This document shows, in pieces, positions 53,798 to 63,551 of a stretch of 64,000 bases of DNA (position 1 is its first letter; the number at the start of each line of letters is the position of its first letter). This DNA comes from Kofleriaceae bacterium (GTDB taxonomy: Bacteria; Myxococcota_A; Polyangia; Haliangiales; Haliangiaceae), in assembly GCA_020633495.1 (NCBI GenBank), contig JACKDR010000015.1:62001-126000 (forward strand), read 5' to 3'. The notes below the pieces were generated by a model. That model was not told the DNA's origin. It was given only the letters and a program-made list of their open reading frames with translations, and did no database searches. The translations under genes and the position numbers were made by a program.

Positions 53798-54511
53798 ATG
53801 CGCGCGCTGGTGGCATGGATCGTCGCCGCGGCGCTGGCGCTGGCGCCGCCGCTGGCGTCGTCGGCGCGCGCCGACGCCACCGAGGACGCGGCGCTGCTCC
53901 ACCTCGACCGCGGCATCGCCGCGTTCAAGGCCGGCGACCTCGACCGCGCCCGCGCCGAGTTCCAGGCCGCCCACGATCTGGTCCCGGACCGGGCCAACCC
54001 GTACCGGTGGCTGGCCCTCACCGAGGTCCAGCTCGGCGACTGCGTCGCCGCCGCCCGCGACGCCGACGGCTTCCTGGCGCGGGTCGCCGCCGACGACCCG
54101 CGCGCCGCCGAGCTGGTGCGGGTCCGCGACCTGTGCGGCAAGACCGGCGTCCTCGCGATCGACTCGGCGCCCACCGGCGCGTCGCTGCGCATCGACGACG
54201 CCCTGGTCGGGCGCACGCCGCACCGCGCGCTGGCGATGCGCGCCGGCGAGCACACCGTCGCCGCCGACCTCGACGGGTACGCCTCGACGACGCGCCGCGT
54301 GGTGGTGCCGGCCGGCGGCGAGCTCGCGGTGCACCTGACGCTGCGGCCGCGGCGGCGGTCGCTGGTGACGCGCTGGTGGTTCTGGACCGCGGTGGTCGGC
54401 GCCGCCGCGGTGACCGCGACGATCGCGGTGGTCGCGACCCGCGGCCCCGACGAGACGCTGCTGCCGCCGGTGACCTGTGACGCCACCGGCTGCGCGGGGG
54501 CGACGCCGTGA
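53798..54511 (+). CDS. TPR/PEGA periplasmic protein with C-terminal TM
   Basis: A 237-residue exported protein. The signal is WIVAAALALAPPLASSARA. Residues about 27-115 form TPR-like helices (AALLHLDRGIAAFKAGDLDRARAEFQAA, in part, then NPYRWLALTEVQLGDCVAAA). Residues about 120-190 are a PEGA domain (GVLAIDSAPTGASLRIDDALVG, in part; RTPHRALAMRAGEHTVAADL). A TM helix follows near 202-221 (FWTAVVGAAAVTATIAVVAT). This is the standard companion of myxobacterial kinases. It is divergent from the kinase at 53742, and its stop overlaps the next GTG (GTGA 54508-54511). Confidence 0.75.
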   Translation: MRALVAWIVAAALALAPPLASSARADATEDAALLHLDRGIAAFKAGDLDRARAEFQAAHDLVPDRANPYRWLALTEVQLGDCVAAARDADGFLARVAADDPRAAELVRVRDLCGKTGVLAIDSAPTGASLRIDDALVGRTPHRALAMRAGEHTVAADLDGYASTTRRVVVPAGGELAVHLTLRPRRRSLVTRWWFWTAVVGAAAVTATIAVVATRGPDETLLPPVTCDATGCAGATP

Positions 54512-55260
54512 CGGTCGCGCGCGGCCGGGGGGCGCGCGCGCGGCTCGCGGCGGCGCTGGCCGCGGCGGCGCTGGCCGCCGCGCCCGCCTGCGACGGCGAC
54601 GTCGATCCGTGCGCGTCGGTCGCCGGCACCTGCCTGGCGATCCACGTCGCCGCCGCCGAGCCCGACGCCGTCGATCCCATCGACCAGCTCGACCAGCTCG
54701 AGCTCGACATCCTCTACGGCGATCGCCACGCCACGACCACGGTCCAGGCCGACGGCGGTCGCGTCGTGGCGCTGCCGGTCGCGACCTCGATCGCGGTCGA
54801 CGTCGCCGCCGGCGACGAGCTCACCGTCGGCGTGGTCGTCGCGGCCAAGCTCGCCGGCACGATCCGCGGCACCGGCGCGGCGTCGGCGACGGTGGCCGCC
54901 GGCGACCACGCCGCGCTCGAGCTCCGGGTGGCGCCGCCGGTCGCCTGCGTCGCCGGCGGGCTGTACTGCGGCGGCGACAAGCTGGCCGGCGATCCCGACA
55001 CGCTCTACCAGTGCAACGCCGGCGGCGTGCCGCTGGCGCGCGGCGCGTGCGCCGCCGGCTGCGTCGTGACGCCGACCGAGGACGACGCCTGCCGCGCCGC
55101 CGGCGGCCCGTGCGTCGAGGGCGGCTTCTACTGCGGCGGCGACAAGCTCGCCGGCGATCCGCAGGCGCTGTACCGCTGCGTCGGCGGCGTCGGCACCGCG
55201 CCGCAGGTGTGCGCCGACGGCTGCGTCGTGCGCCCGGGCCAGGACGACGCCTGCCGGTGA
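54508..55260 (+). CDS. Lipoprotein with two Cys-rich YCGGDKLAGDP repeats
   Basis: A 250-residue lipoprotein starting at GTG 54508, coupled to the TPR/PEGA gene. The Ala-rich signal (LAAALAAAALAAAPAC) gives Cys about 28. Residues 40-150 are a beta sandwich (QLELDILYGDRHATTTV, ISVDVAAGDE-like AIAVDVAAGDELTVGVVVAA in part). The C-terminus holds two approximately 40-residue modules with YCGGDKLAGDPDTLYQC and YCGGDKLAGDPQALYRC, each with a CxxGC and closing DDACR. These recall short extracellular Cys modules in myxobacterial surface proteins. The partner is probably the preceding protein and, by neighbourhood, the kinase pathway. Confidence 0.6.
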   Translation: MTVARGRGARARLAAALAAAALAAAPACDGDVDPCASVAGTCLAIHVAAAEPDAVDPIDQLDQLELDILYGDRHATTTVQADGGRVVALPVATSIAVDVAAGDELTVGVVVAAKLAGTIRGTGAASATVAAGDHAALELRVAPPVACVAGGLYCGGDKLAGDPDTLYQCNAGGVPLARGACAAGCVVTPTEDDACRAAGGPCVEGGFYCGGDKLAGDPQALYRCVGGVGTAPQVCADGCVVRPGQDDACR

Positions 55261-55306
55261 CGTGGCGGCGGGCGTCACGCCCCGCCTCGTCGCGGCGCCG
55301 GCGTCG

Positions 55307-56254
<948 letters not shown>

Positions 56255-56323
56255 GGCAGCCTCCTTCAGCAAGGCGCGATCCACCGGGCAACCCCGCGGA
56301 ACCCGGGCGATCGGCGCCGGCGC

Positions 56324-56344
56324 CTGTAGCGCCGCGCGCTACAG
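56324..56344. promoter_or_regulatory. 21-bp dyad between the M23 gene and the divergent secreted protein
   Basis: CTGTAGCGC, spacer CGC, GCGCTACAG form a perfect 9-bp dyad, 70 bases upstream of the M23 start and 197 bases upstream of ATG 56541. It may be an operator shared by both genes. Elsewhere in the 286-base gap I see only GC-rich sequence and the two strong ribosome-binding sites. Confidence 0.45.
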
Positions 56345-56540
56345 CTGCCCACCGCCGTCGGCCCCAGGCGGCCGGAGGTGGCGGTCGCGGCGCGGCGCCC
56401 GGTGGATCGTCCGGGTCCCGCCGTTGCCGCGGCGGCCGCCGGCGACGGGACCTCCGGGTCCCGCCTCGTTCGCGATCCTGCGGGGTTGGCGCTGGCGTCG
56501 CGGTTGCAATCGGGTCGTGGTCCACGAAACAGGAGGTTCC

Positions 56541-57068
56541 ATGTCGCCGCGCTCGAGCTCGTCCATCCCCGCCGTCCCCGCCGCCGCCGCCGTCCCCGCC
56601 GCCCGCTCGGCTCGTCCCGCCACGGCGCCGCGCGCCGCGGCGTCGTCGCGCACCCTCGCGCTGGTCGTCGCCATGGCCGCGCTCGCCACGCTCGCGGTCG
56701 CCAGCGCCGGCTGCGTGGTCCGCGCCCGGCCCCGCGCCGCGGTCGCCGCGGCCTGGGATCGCCTCGGCGAGCGGCGCGTCGACGGCGCCGTCGACCGCGA
56801 CGTCATCCACGTCGGCCGCGACGACGGCCGCTACCGCCGCATCAAGCTGGTCGTCGAGGGTAGCGCGCTCGAGATGTACGACGTCGTCGTGGTCTTCGGC
56901 GACGGCCAGCAGTTCTCGCCGACGACCCGGCTGGTCTTCGGTCGCGGCACGACCTCGCGCACGATCGATCTGCCGGGCGGCGCTCGCGTCATCCGGCGCG
57001 TCGAGTTCCGCTACGGCAACCTGCCCGGCGGCGGCCGCGCCCACGTCGTGCTGTGGGCGCGCCGGTAG
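56541..57068 (+). CDS. Secreted beta-rich protein, unknown
   Basis: A 175-residue protein with a perfect AGGAGG at 56531-56536 before ATG 56541. A Ser/Pro/Ala-rich N-region precedes a membrane segment (LALVVAMAALATLAVASAGC), possibly a lipoprotein signal with Cys near 53. The mature part is one compact beta module, WDRLGERRVDGAVDRDVIHV, YRRIKLVVEGSALEMYDVVV, VFGRGTTSRTIDLPGG and ARVIRRVEFRYGNL, resembling small secreted sandwich domains. Members with the opening WDxLGxRxV are widespread in predicted exported proteins; function is unknown. Confidence 0.6.
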   Translation: MSPRSSSSIPAVPAAAAVPAARSARPATAPRAAASSRTLALVVAMAALATLAVASAGCVVRARPRAAVAAAWDRLGERRVDGAVDRDVIHVGRDDGRYRRIKLVVEGSALEMYDVVVVFGDGQQFSPTTRLVFGRGTTSRTIDLPGGARVIRRVEFRYGNLPGGGRAHVVLWARR

Positions 57069-57155
57069 CCGCGCCCGCCGCGCCGGCGGTCCCGATCACG
57101 TCCGGCACGCCGCCCGGGCCTCCCCGGCGCGCCGCGCCTGGTGTCTACTCGCGCC

Positions 57156-58877
57156 ATGGCGGAGCGCAGCAGCCGGACCGGGCCCGTCGTGGTCGTGGCG
57201 ATCGTCGTGGTCAGCGCCGGGCTCATCGGCGGCTGGCTGTGGTGGTGGAAGCCCCGGCAGGAGCGCGCCGAGGCGCGCGCGCAGATCACCGCGTGGGAGC
57301 AGCGCTGGCACACCGCGCGGCAGTGTCTGCTCGGGGATCCGCCGCTGGCGTCGGACCCCGGCGACGCCCTCGCGATCGGCGCGCTGGCCTCGGGCCGGGT
57401 CGACAACCCGTCGCGCGCGTGCCTGGAGTCGATCAAGGTCGTGACCCGCCCCGACGGCGGCGCGTCGGCGCTCGACGAGGTCGAGGCGGCGTGGCGTGAG
57501 GTCGAGGCCGCGATCCCGGCGGTGGCGCAGGCCTACGCGCTGTACTACAGCGCGCGCCCCGACGAGGCCGACCGCCGGCTGACCGCGCTCGGCGTCGCGA
57601 TCACCGCGCTCGACGCCGCGCAGGATCGGCTGCGCGGCGCCGCCGGCCTGGGGCCGCTGGTCCGCGACGGCGCCGCCCGCGTCACCGCGCTCGCCGCGCC
57701 GACCCCGGTCGCGCTCGACGGCGTCGCGGTCGAGGCCGCCGCCGCCGGGACCTCGACCGGCGGCGCGCTGATCTGGCAGCAGACGTACGGCGCCGCCGAC
57801 CGCGAGGTCCGGATCATGACCGCGCCCACCGCTGGCACGACGGTGACGTGGCCGGACGGCGCGCTGGCGCAGCCGGGCCGCGGCTGGTTCGCGTACCTCG
57901 ACGCGCCGCCGGCGGTGCGGCCCGACGCCGCCGACCCCGACGACGACGTCCGCGTCTACCAGCGCTCCGTCGCTCCCGACGACGCCGTCCTCGACGACGT
58001 CGGCGCGCCGGCGGCGGTGTGGGTGAGCGACGTCGGCGCCGCGGCGACGCCGGCGCTGGTCGCGGCCCTGCCGCCGGGCGCGACCCACGAGGTGGTCGCG
58101 GCGCTCGGCGACGGCGACGAGCGGTTGATCGTCACCGTCGGCGTCGCCAACGACGGCGACGAGGACGAGGACGCCGCGCTGTTCTTCGAGGCCGTGACGA
58201 TCCTGGCCTCGACCGACGGCGGCAAGACGTGGGCGCCGCTGCCGCTGCCGCCGGCGTGGACCCGGGTCACCCACCACGAGGTCTGGATCGACTGGCGCAC
58301 CGGCGACGTCGACCTCGTCCTCGGCCACGGCGGCCAGGCGTCGCTGTTGATGTTCGACGGCGCCCACCCGCTGGCCCTGCCGGCGCCGGTGGAGCTGTCG
58401 GTCGCGCGCCTCGGCTCCGAGGGCGGCTGCGTCGCCCAGGGCTCGGCGTGGTGGCTCGCCGACGGCGCGATGCACCGGGCCCGCGCCGGCGCCGCCACCG
58501 CGACCTCGACGCCGATCGATCTCGCCGGCGACGGCGACGTCGAGCTGGTCGACTGCGCCGCCGACGTCGCGCTGGTCGAGGTCGCCTCCACCAGCGTGGC
58601 GTTCCAGCGCTGCACCAGCGCCGGCTGCGCCCAGGTCTTCCGCGGCGGCACCTACGCGTTCGGGCGCGGGGGCCTCACCGCGACCGGCGACTTCTTCTAC
58701 GTCGCGGGTCGCGGCCGCATCCTGGCGCTGTGGCGCGGCGGCGCCACCGAGCCGCGGTACCTGCGGCTGCCGCGGGCCTACCAGCTCCACGACGTGGTCG
58801 GCTGGGGCGACGGCCAGGCCCTGCTGATCGACACCGAGGACCCGGCCCGGCCGGTGCTGGCGGTGCCGCTGCCCTGA
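57156..58877 (+). CDS. Membrane-anchored protein with BNR/sialidase-like repeat
   Basis: A 573-residue protein anchored by TM 11-33 (VVVVAIVVVSAGLIGGWLWW). A helical region at about 35-200 has WEQRWHTARQCLLGDP and AAWREVEAAIPAVAQAYALY. From about 225 the protein is beta-rich, with WQQTYGAADREVRIM and a BNR/Asp-box ASTDGGKTWAPLPLP near 350, WIDWRTGDVDLVLGHGGQAS, and a Cys pair in FQRCTSAGCAQVF. This resembles exo-sialidase-type propellers used in binding rather than a complete enzyme. ATG 57156 is preferred to GTG 57141. No partner gene is evident. Confidence 0.55.
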   Translation: MAERSSRTGPVVVVAIVVVSAGLIGGWLWWWKPRQERAEARAQITAWEQRWHTARQCLLGDPPLASDPGDALAIGALASGRVDNPSRACLESIKVVTRPDGGASALDEVEAAWREVEAAIPAVAQAYALYYSARPDEADRRLTALGVAITALDAAQDRLRGAAGLGPLVRDGAARVTALAAPTPVALDGVAVEAAAAGTSTGGALIWQQTYGAADREVRIMTAPTAGTTVTWPDGALAQPGRGWFAYLDAPPAVRPDAADPDDDVRVYQRSVAPDDAVLDDVGAPAAVWVSDVGAAATPALVAALPPGATHEVVAALGDGDERLIVTVGVANDGDEDEDAALFFEAVTILASTDGGKTWAPLPLPPAWTRVTHHEVWIDWRTGDVDLVLGHGGQASLLMFDGAHPLALPAPVELSVARLGSEGGCVAQGSAWWLADGAMHRARAGAATATSTPIDLAGDGDVELVDCAADVALVEVASTSVAFQRCTSAGCAQVFRGGTYAFGRGGLTATGDFFYVAGRGRILALWRGGATEPRYLRLPRAYQLHDVVGWGDGQALLIDTEDPARPVLAVPLP

Positions 58878-58958
58878 CAGGGGGCGCGGCCGCCTCGAGC
58901 CGCGGTCGGTGCACAGACCAGGATTTCATCCATCCTGAATCGCTGCATATTTTCATTA

Positions 58959-58987
58959 TTGCAAGAATGCGCATTCTGGAATATATG
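58959..58987 (+). promoter_or_regulatory. Promoter and ArsR-type operator of the methyltransferase/ahcY operon
   Basis: TTGCAA (58959-58964) and TATATG (58982-58987) are 17 bases apart. The spacer contains the perfect 14-bp palindrome AGAATGCGCATTCT (58964-58977). An outer imperfect pair (CATATT at 58946-58951 and AATATATG near 58980) encloses it. The region is strikingly AT-rich for this genome. An ArsR-type dimer on the spacer would block RNA polymerase, giving autoregulation. Confidence 0.55.
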
Positions 58988-59950
58988 TGTCGGGTGTCCC
59001 TGGCCGTGGCCCCCCGCGCTGACCTCTTTCGCCTCCTCGGCGACGAGTCGCGCCTGCGCCTGCTCGCGCTGTGCGCCGAGGAGGAGCTGACCGTGGGCGA
59101 GCTGGCGACCCTGATCGCCGAGAGCCAGCCCCAGGTCACCCGCAAGTCGCAGCCGCTGCGCGAGGCCGGGCTGCTGTCGGCGCGGCGCGACGGCACCCGC
59201 ACGCTGCTGCGCGCGCTGCCCAGCGACGACGCCGTCATCGACGCCGCGCTCGAGGAGGGCCGCGCGCTGTGCACCCGCGACGGCAGCCTGGCCCGGATCG
59301 CCGCGGTCGTCGCGCAGCGCGAGGAGCCGTCGCGGCGCTACTTCGAGGAACGCGCCGCCCTCGACGGCGACGCCGGCGCCGGCACCGGCGCCGAGCTGCT
59401 GGCGTGGTTGCCGGTGTTCGCGCCGCTGCTGCCGGGGCGCGCCCTCGCGATCGACGTCGGCACCGGTGAGGGCACGCTGCTGCCGCTGCTGTCGTCGCTG
59501 TACGAGCGCGTCGTCGCGATCGACCGCAGCGCCGCCAGCCTGGCCCGGTGCGCCAACCGGATCGCCAGCTACGGCCTGCCCAACGTGCGGCTGCGCGAGG
59601 GCGACGTCGACGACGTCGGCATCGCCGAGGACGTCCTCGCCCGCGGCGGCGCCGATCTGGTGCTGATGGCGCGCGTCCTCCACCACGCGGCGCGGCCGCA
59701 GGACGGCGTCGCCGCCGCGGCCCGCCTGCTGCGGCCCGGCGGCCACCTCGCGGTCGTCGACTACCTGCCGCACGACGACGAGTCGATGCGCGATCAGGGC
59801 GACGTCTGGCTCGGCTTCGAGCCGGTCAAGCTGCGCGGCTGGATCGACGCCGCCGGGCTCGACCTGCTGGTGTCGCAGCCGATGCCCGCACCCCTCACGC
59901 CTTCGTTGCAGATCGCGGTGGGCAAGAAGCCCGCGCGTCCCCCTAACTGA
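58985..59950 (+). CDS. ArsR-family regulator fused to a SAM-dependent methyltransferase
   Basis: About 321 residues. The N-terminal winged helix is ArsR-like (RADLFRLLGDESRLRLLALC, EEELTVGELATLIAESQPQV, LREAGLLSARRDGTRTLL). From about 125 a class I methyltransferase follows: LAIDVGTGEGTLLPLL (motif I), VVAIDRSAASLARC, GGADLVLMARVLHHAARPQD, LLRPGGHLAVVDYL. Fusions of this type neighbour methionine-cycle genes and are related to SAH-sensing SahR/ArsR regulators. It precedes ahcY by 50 bases, so an SAH-responsive role is inferred. The start is uncertain among ATG 58967, ATG 58985 and GTG 58994. ATG 58985 has a weak GGA before it, while 58994 would fit a leaderless transcript. Confidence 0.8.
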   Translation: MCRVSLAVAPRADLFRLLGDESRLRLLALCAEEELTVGELATLIAESQPQVTRKSQPLREAGLLSARRDGTRTLLRALPSDDAVIDAALEEGRALCTRDGSLARIAAVVAQREEPSRRYFEERAALDGDAGAGTGAELLAWLPVFAPLLPGRALAIDVGTGEGTLLPLLSSLYERVVAIDRSAASLARCANRIASYGLPNVRLREGDVDDVGIAEDVLARGGADLVLMARVLHHAARPQDGVAAAARLLRPGGHLAVVDYLPHDDESMRDQGDVWLGFEPVKLRGWIDAAGLDLLVSQPMPAPLTPSLQIAVGKKPARPPN

Positions 59951-60000
59951 CCCGACCGATCGTACTGCCCTGCGTGAACGACCGACCTGGAGAGCTACCC

Positions 60001-61458
<1,458 letters not shown>

Positions 61459-61493
61459 TCGGACCGGCCCGCGCTCGCCGCGCGCGCTGGCGC

Positions 61494-61799
61494 CTACAGC
61501 CAGCCGCGCAGCAGCGCGGCCACGAACGCGGCGATCGCCAGCACGGCGATCGTCGCGGTCACGCCGCCGCCGCCGCCCCCGGGCAGGCGGCGCTCGCCGC
61601 GGGTCACCGCGGTGATCAGCGCGTTGGCCTCGACCATGCGCGCGCGCGGCACGCTGACCTTGCACGCGCCCTGCTCGCTCTCGTCGCCGTCGGTCTCGTC
61701 GACCACGGCGGGGATGCCGGCGTCGGCGAACGCGGCCCGCCAGGCCTCGGCGCGGCGAGTGCCGCACACGACGACGCCGACGTGATCGCGGGGGGGCAT
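61494..61799 (-). CDS. Small DUF2007-like membrane-anchored protein
   Basis: A 101-residue protein. Residues 1-70 show the DUF2007 pattern (VGVVVCGTRRAEAWRAAFAD, GIPAVVDETDGDES, CKVSVPRARMVEANALI), with a Cys and acidic loop as in putative signal-transducing proteins of this family. A Gly run leads to a C-terminal TM helix (VTATIAVLAIAAFVAALL), making it tail-anchored. It is convergent with ahcY (35-base gap, GC-rich, no clear hairpin) and divergent from the MBL hydrolase at 61876. Function is unknown. Confidence 0.55.
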   Translation of the reverse strand: MPPRDHVGVVVCGTRRAEAWRAAFADAGIPAVVDETDGDESEQGACKVSVPRARMVEANALITAVTRGERRLPGGGGGGVTATIAVLAIAAFVAALLRGWL

Positions 61800-61875
61800 G
61801 GGGCCGAGGATAGCGGCATCGCGCCGCGGCGCCCACGCCCTGGCGGCGCGGCGTGGGCGGCGCCATGCTGGGGTG

Positions 61876-62667
61876 ATGCGGGTCGACGTCCTCACCAGCG
61901 GCATCTGGCAGACCAACTCGACGATCGTCAGCGGCGACGGCGGCTGCGTCGTCGTCGATCCGGCGTACTTCCCGCGCGAGCTCGACGCCATCGCCGAGGT
62001 CGCGGCGGCGCGCGGCGGCGCCGCCGCGGTCGTGTTCACGCACGGCCACTGGGATCACGTCATGGGCCACGCCGCGCTGCCGGGCGCGCCGGTGTGGGTC
62101 AGCGCCGCGCTCGCCGACGCGGTCGCCGCCGGCGATCCGCGGGCCGCGCAGTACCTCGCCGACGCCCGCGACTTCGACGCCCGCTGGTACGTGCCGCGCC
62201 CGGCCGGCCACGCCTGGCCGGCGACCCTGCGCGGCGTCGACGACGGCGCCCGCGTCGACCTCGGCGGCGTCGCGGCGCGCGCGATGCACCTGCGCGGCCA
62301 CAGCCCCGACGGCCTGGCGCTGCTGTTCGAGCCGCTCGGCCTGCTGCTGGTCGGCGATCACCTGTCGCCGTGCGAGATCCCGTTCGTCGACGACGTCGAG
62401 GCCTACCGCGCGACCCTGCGCCGCCTGCTCGACCTGCTCGCCGGCGACGTCCGCGAGGTCGTGCCCGGCCACGGCCGCCGCCTCACCGCCGCCGAGGCCG
62501 CCGCGATCGCGCGCGACGACCTGGCCTACCTCGATCGCCTGGTCGAGGTCGGCGCCCGCCACGACGTCGCCGCGGCCCGCGCGATGCCGCTGCCGCGCGC
62601 CGCGGACGTCGCCGGCATGGCCGACCACCACCGCGACAACTGCGCCAAGGTCGGCGTCGCGGTGTAG
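61876..62667 (+). CDS. Metallo-beta-lactamase-fold hydrolase
   Basis: A 263-residue MBL-fold protein. The metal site has FTHGHWDHVMGH (HxHxDH), a third His in HLRGHSPDGLALLF, Asp in LLLVGDHLSPCE, and the closing VPGHGRRL. Family members include glyoxalase II-like, persulfide-dioxygenase-like and lactonase enzymes. The short length and the SPD/GDH elements fit a generic glyoxalase II-type hydrolase. No substrate clue comes from neighbours. ATG 61876 has GGGG nearby upstream. Confidence 0.85.
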   Translation: MRVDVLTSGIWQTNSTIVSGDGGCVVVDPAYFPRELDAIAEVAAARGGAAAVVFTHGHWDHVMGHAALPGAPVWVSAALADAVAAGDPRAAQYLADARDFDARWYVPRPAGHAWPATLRGVDDGARVDLGGVAARAMHLRGHSPDGLALLFEPLGLLLVGDHLSPCEIPFVDDVEAYRATLRRLLDLLAGDVREVVPGHGRRLTAAEAAAIARDDLAYLDRLVEVGARHDVAAARAMPLPRAADVAGMADHHRDNCAKVGVAV

Positions 62668-62713
62668 CGCGCCGGCGGCGTCCACCGTGGTGCGCTCAGG
62701 GTCGCCGTAGCCC

Positions 62714-62907
62714 CGCTCACCTCAAGCGGAGCCCGACGGATGTGCCGGAAAACGAACCGGGCAGCGGTCGCACGGGGCGACCTCGTACGCTCACCTCGAG
62801 CGGAGCCCGAGCGGCGCAGCCGCGAGGGCGTAGTCGAGAGGGCGTGGATCGATGCGGTCTCGGTGGCGCACCGGAGCCCGCCCCCTCGACAAGCTCGGGG
62901 TGAGCGG
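62714..62907. repeat. REP-like palindromic repeat cluster in a 320-base gap
   Basis: A 23-bp unit starting CGCTCACCTC-AGCGGAGC lies at 62714-62736 and, with one mismatch, at 62788-62810. An inverted relative occurs at 62882-62907 (CCCTCGACAAGCTCGGGG then TGAGCGG). The second copy runs into an imperfect stem (CGAGCGGC-GCA-GCCGCGAGG) and CCTCGA pairs with TCGAGAGG. Such elements recur between genes in many GC-rich bacteria as transcript-end structures or RAYT-mobilised REPs. I see no gene in 62668-62987. Confidence 0.6.
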
Positions 62908-62947
62908 AGTCAGGCCAGAACCCGCGGTCCCCTCGACGCCTCACGGC

Positions 62948-63024
62948 GAACGTCAGCGCGCGGCGCGCGGCTCGCGCATGACGAACGTCAGCGCGCGCCC
63001 CGCGGCTCGCGCATGACGAACGTC
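62948..63024. repeat. 35-bp tandem duplication across the stop of the hydroxylase gene
   Basis: A 35-bp unit beginning GAACGTCAGCGCGC and ending GCGCATGAC occurs at 62948-62982 and 62983-63017, with GAACGTC again at 63018-63024. The copies differ only in the internal GCGGCGCG/GCGCCCCG. The 35-bp period shifts frame, and the stop of the gene at 62988 lies in the middle copy, leaving a duplicate of the tail downstream. Confidence 0.75.
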
Positions 63025-63551
63025 GGGGCGAAGCGCGGCGCGATGCCGCCGGTGGCGGGGTCGCGCAGCCAGGCCATGCACAGCCGCGGCGGCACCGGGA
63101 TCGTCGCCGGGCGGCGGTAGGTGCCGAACACCAGATCCCACAGCGGCGAGGTGACGCCGTGGTTGGTCCGGCCGTCGACGAAGTGGTGGTAGAAGTGGTG
63201 GCGACGGGCCCAGCGGCCGTAGGCGCCGATGCCGGGGTGGGTGTGCTCGCGGCGGTGCAGGACCTCGTAGCAGGTGTAGAAGCCCATCAGGCCGGCGATC
63301 CACGCGAACCCGGTGACGCCGAGCAGCAGCGTCGCGGGGGTGCCGAGCAAGAGCGCGACCACCGTGCCGACGATCAGCTTCTTCCAGGTCGGCGCGAAGT
63401 AGTCGCCCTCGGCGTGGTGGCGGACGTGCTCGCGGCCGAACAGCGAGCGGCGGAAGCGACGGTCGTGACCCATCCAGCGGTGGATGCAGTACTCCATCAG
63501 GCTCCAGGTGAACGCGCCGAGCAGCGCGGCGATGACGATCCGGGTGATCAT
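62988..63551 (-). CDS. Fatty acid hydroxylase/sterol desaturase superfamily membrane protein
   Basis: A 187-residue membrane di-iron protein. The His clusters are EYCIHRWMGH, GREHVRHHAEG, VLHRREHTHPG and RHHFYHHF, with NHGVTSPLWDLVFGTY. That is the pattern of the FA-hydroxylase superfamily, in which carotene hydroxylases and sterol desaturases belong. TM helices lie near 4-22, 60-80 and 82-102. It is short but complete. Its ATG overlaps the stop of the TetR gene (63548-63551), so the regulator probably controls it. Its 3' end lies in a 35-bp duplication. Confidence 0.8.
   Translation of the reverse strand: MITRIVIAALLGAFTWSLMEYCIHRWMGHDRRFRRSLFGREHVRHHAEGDYFAPTWKKLIVGTVVALLLGTPATLLLGVTGFAWIAGLMGFYTCYEVLHRREHTHPGIGAYGRWARRHHFYHHFVDGRTNHGVTSPLWDLVFGTYRRPATIPVPPRLCMAWLRDPATGGIAPRFAPTFVMREPRGAR

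Noticed and set aside
53794..54480. Alternative frame starting ATG 53794, opposite-phase to the TPR/PEGA gene
   Set aside because: The translation is Arg/Gly-rich without a signal peptide, while the 53798 frame has signal, TPR and PEGA features.
59951..60000. SAH riboswitch before ahcY
   Set aside because: The 50-base gap is too short and shows no conserved pseudoknot-type core; control more likely comes from the upstream ArsR operator.
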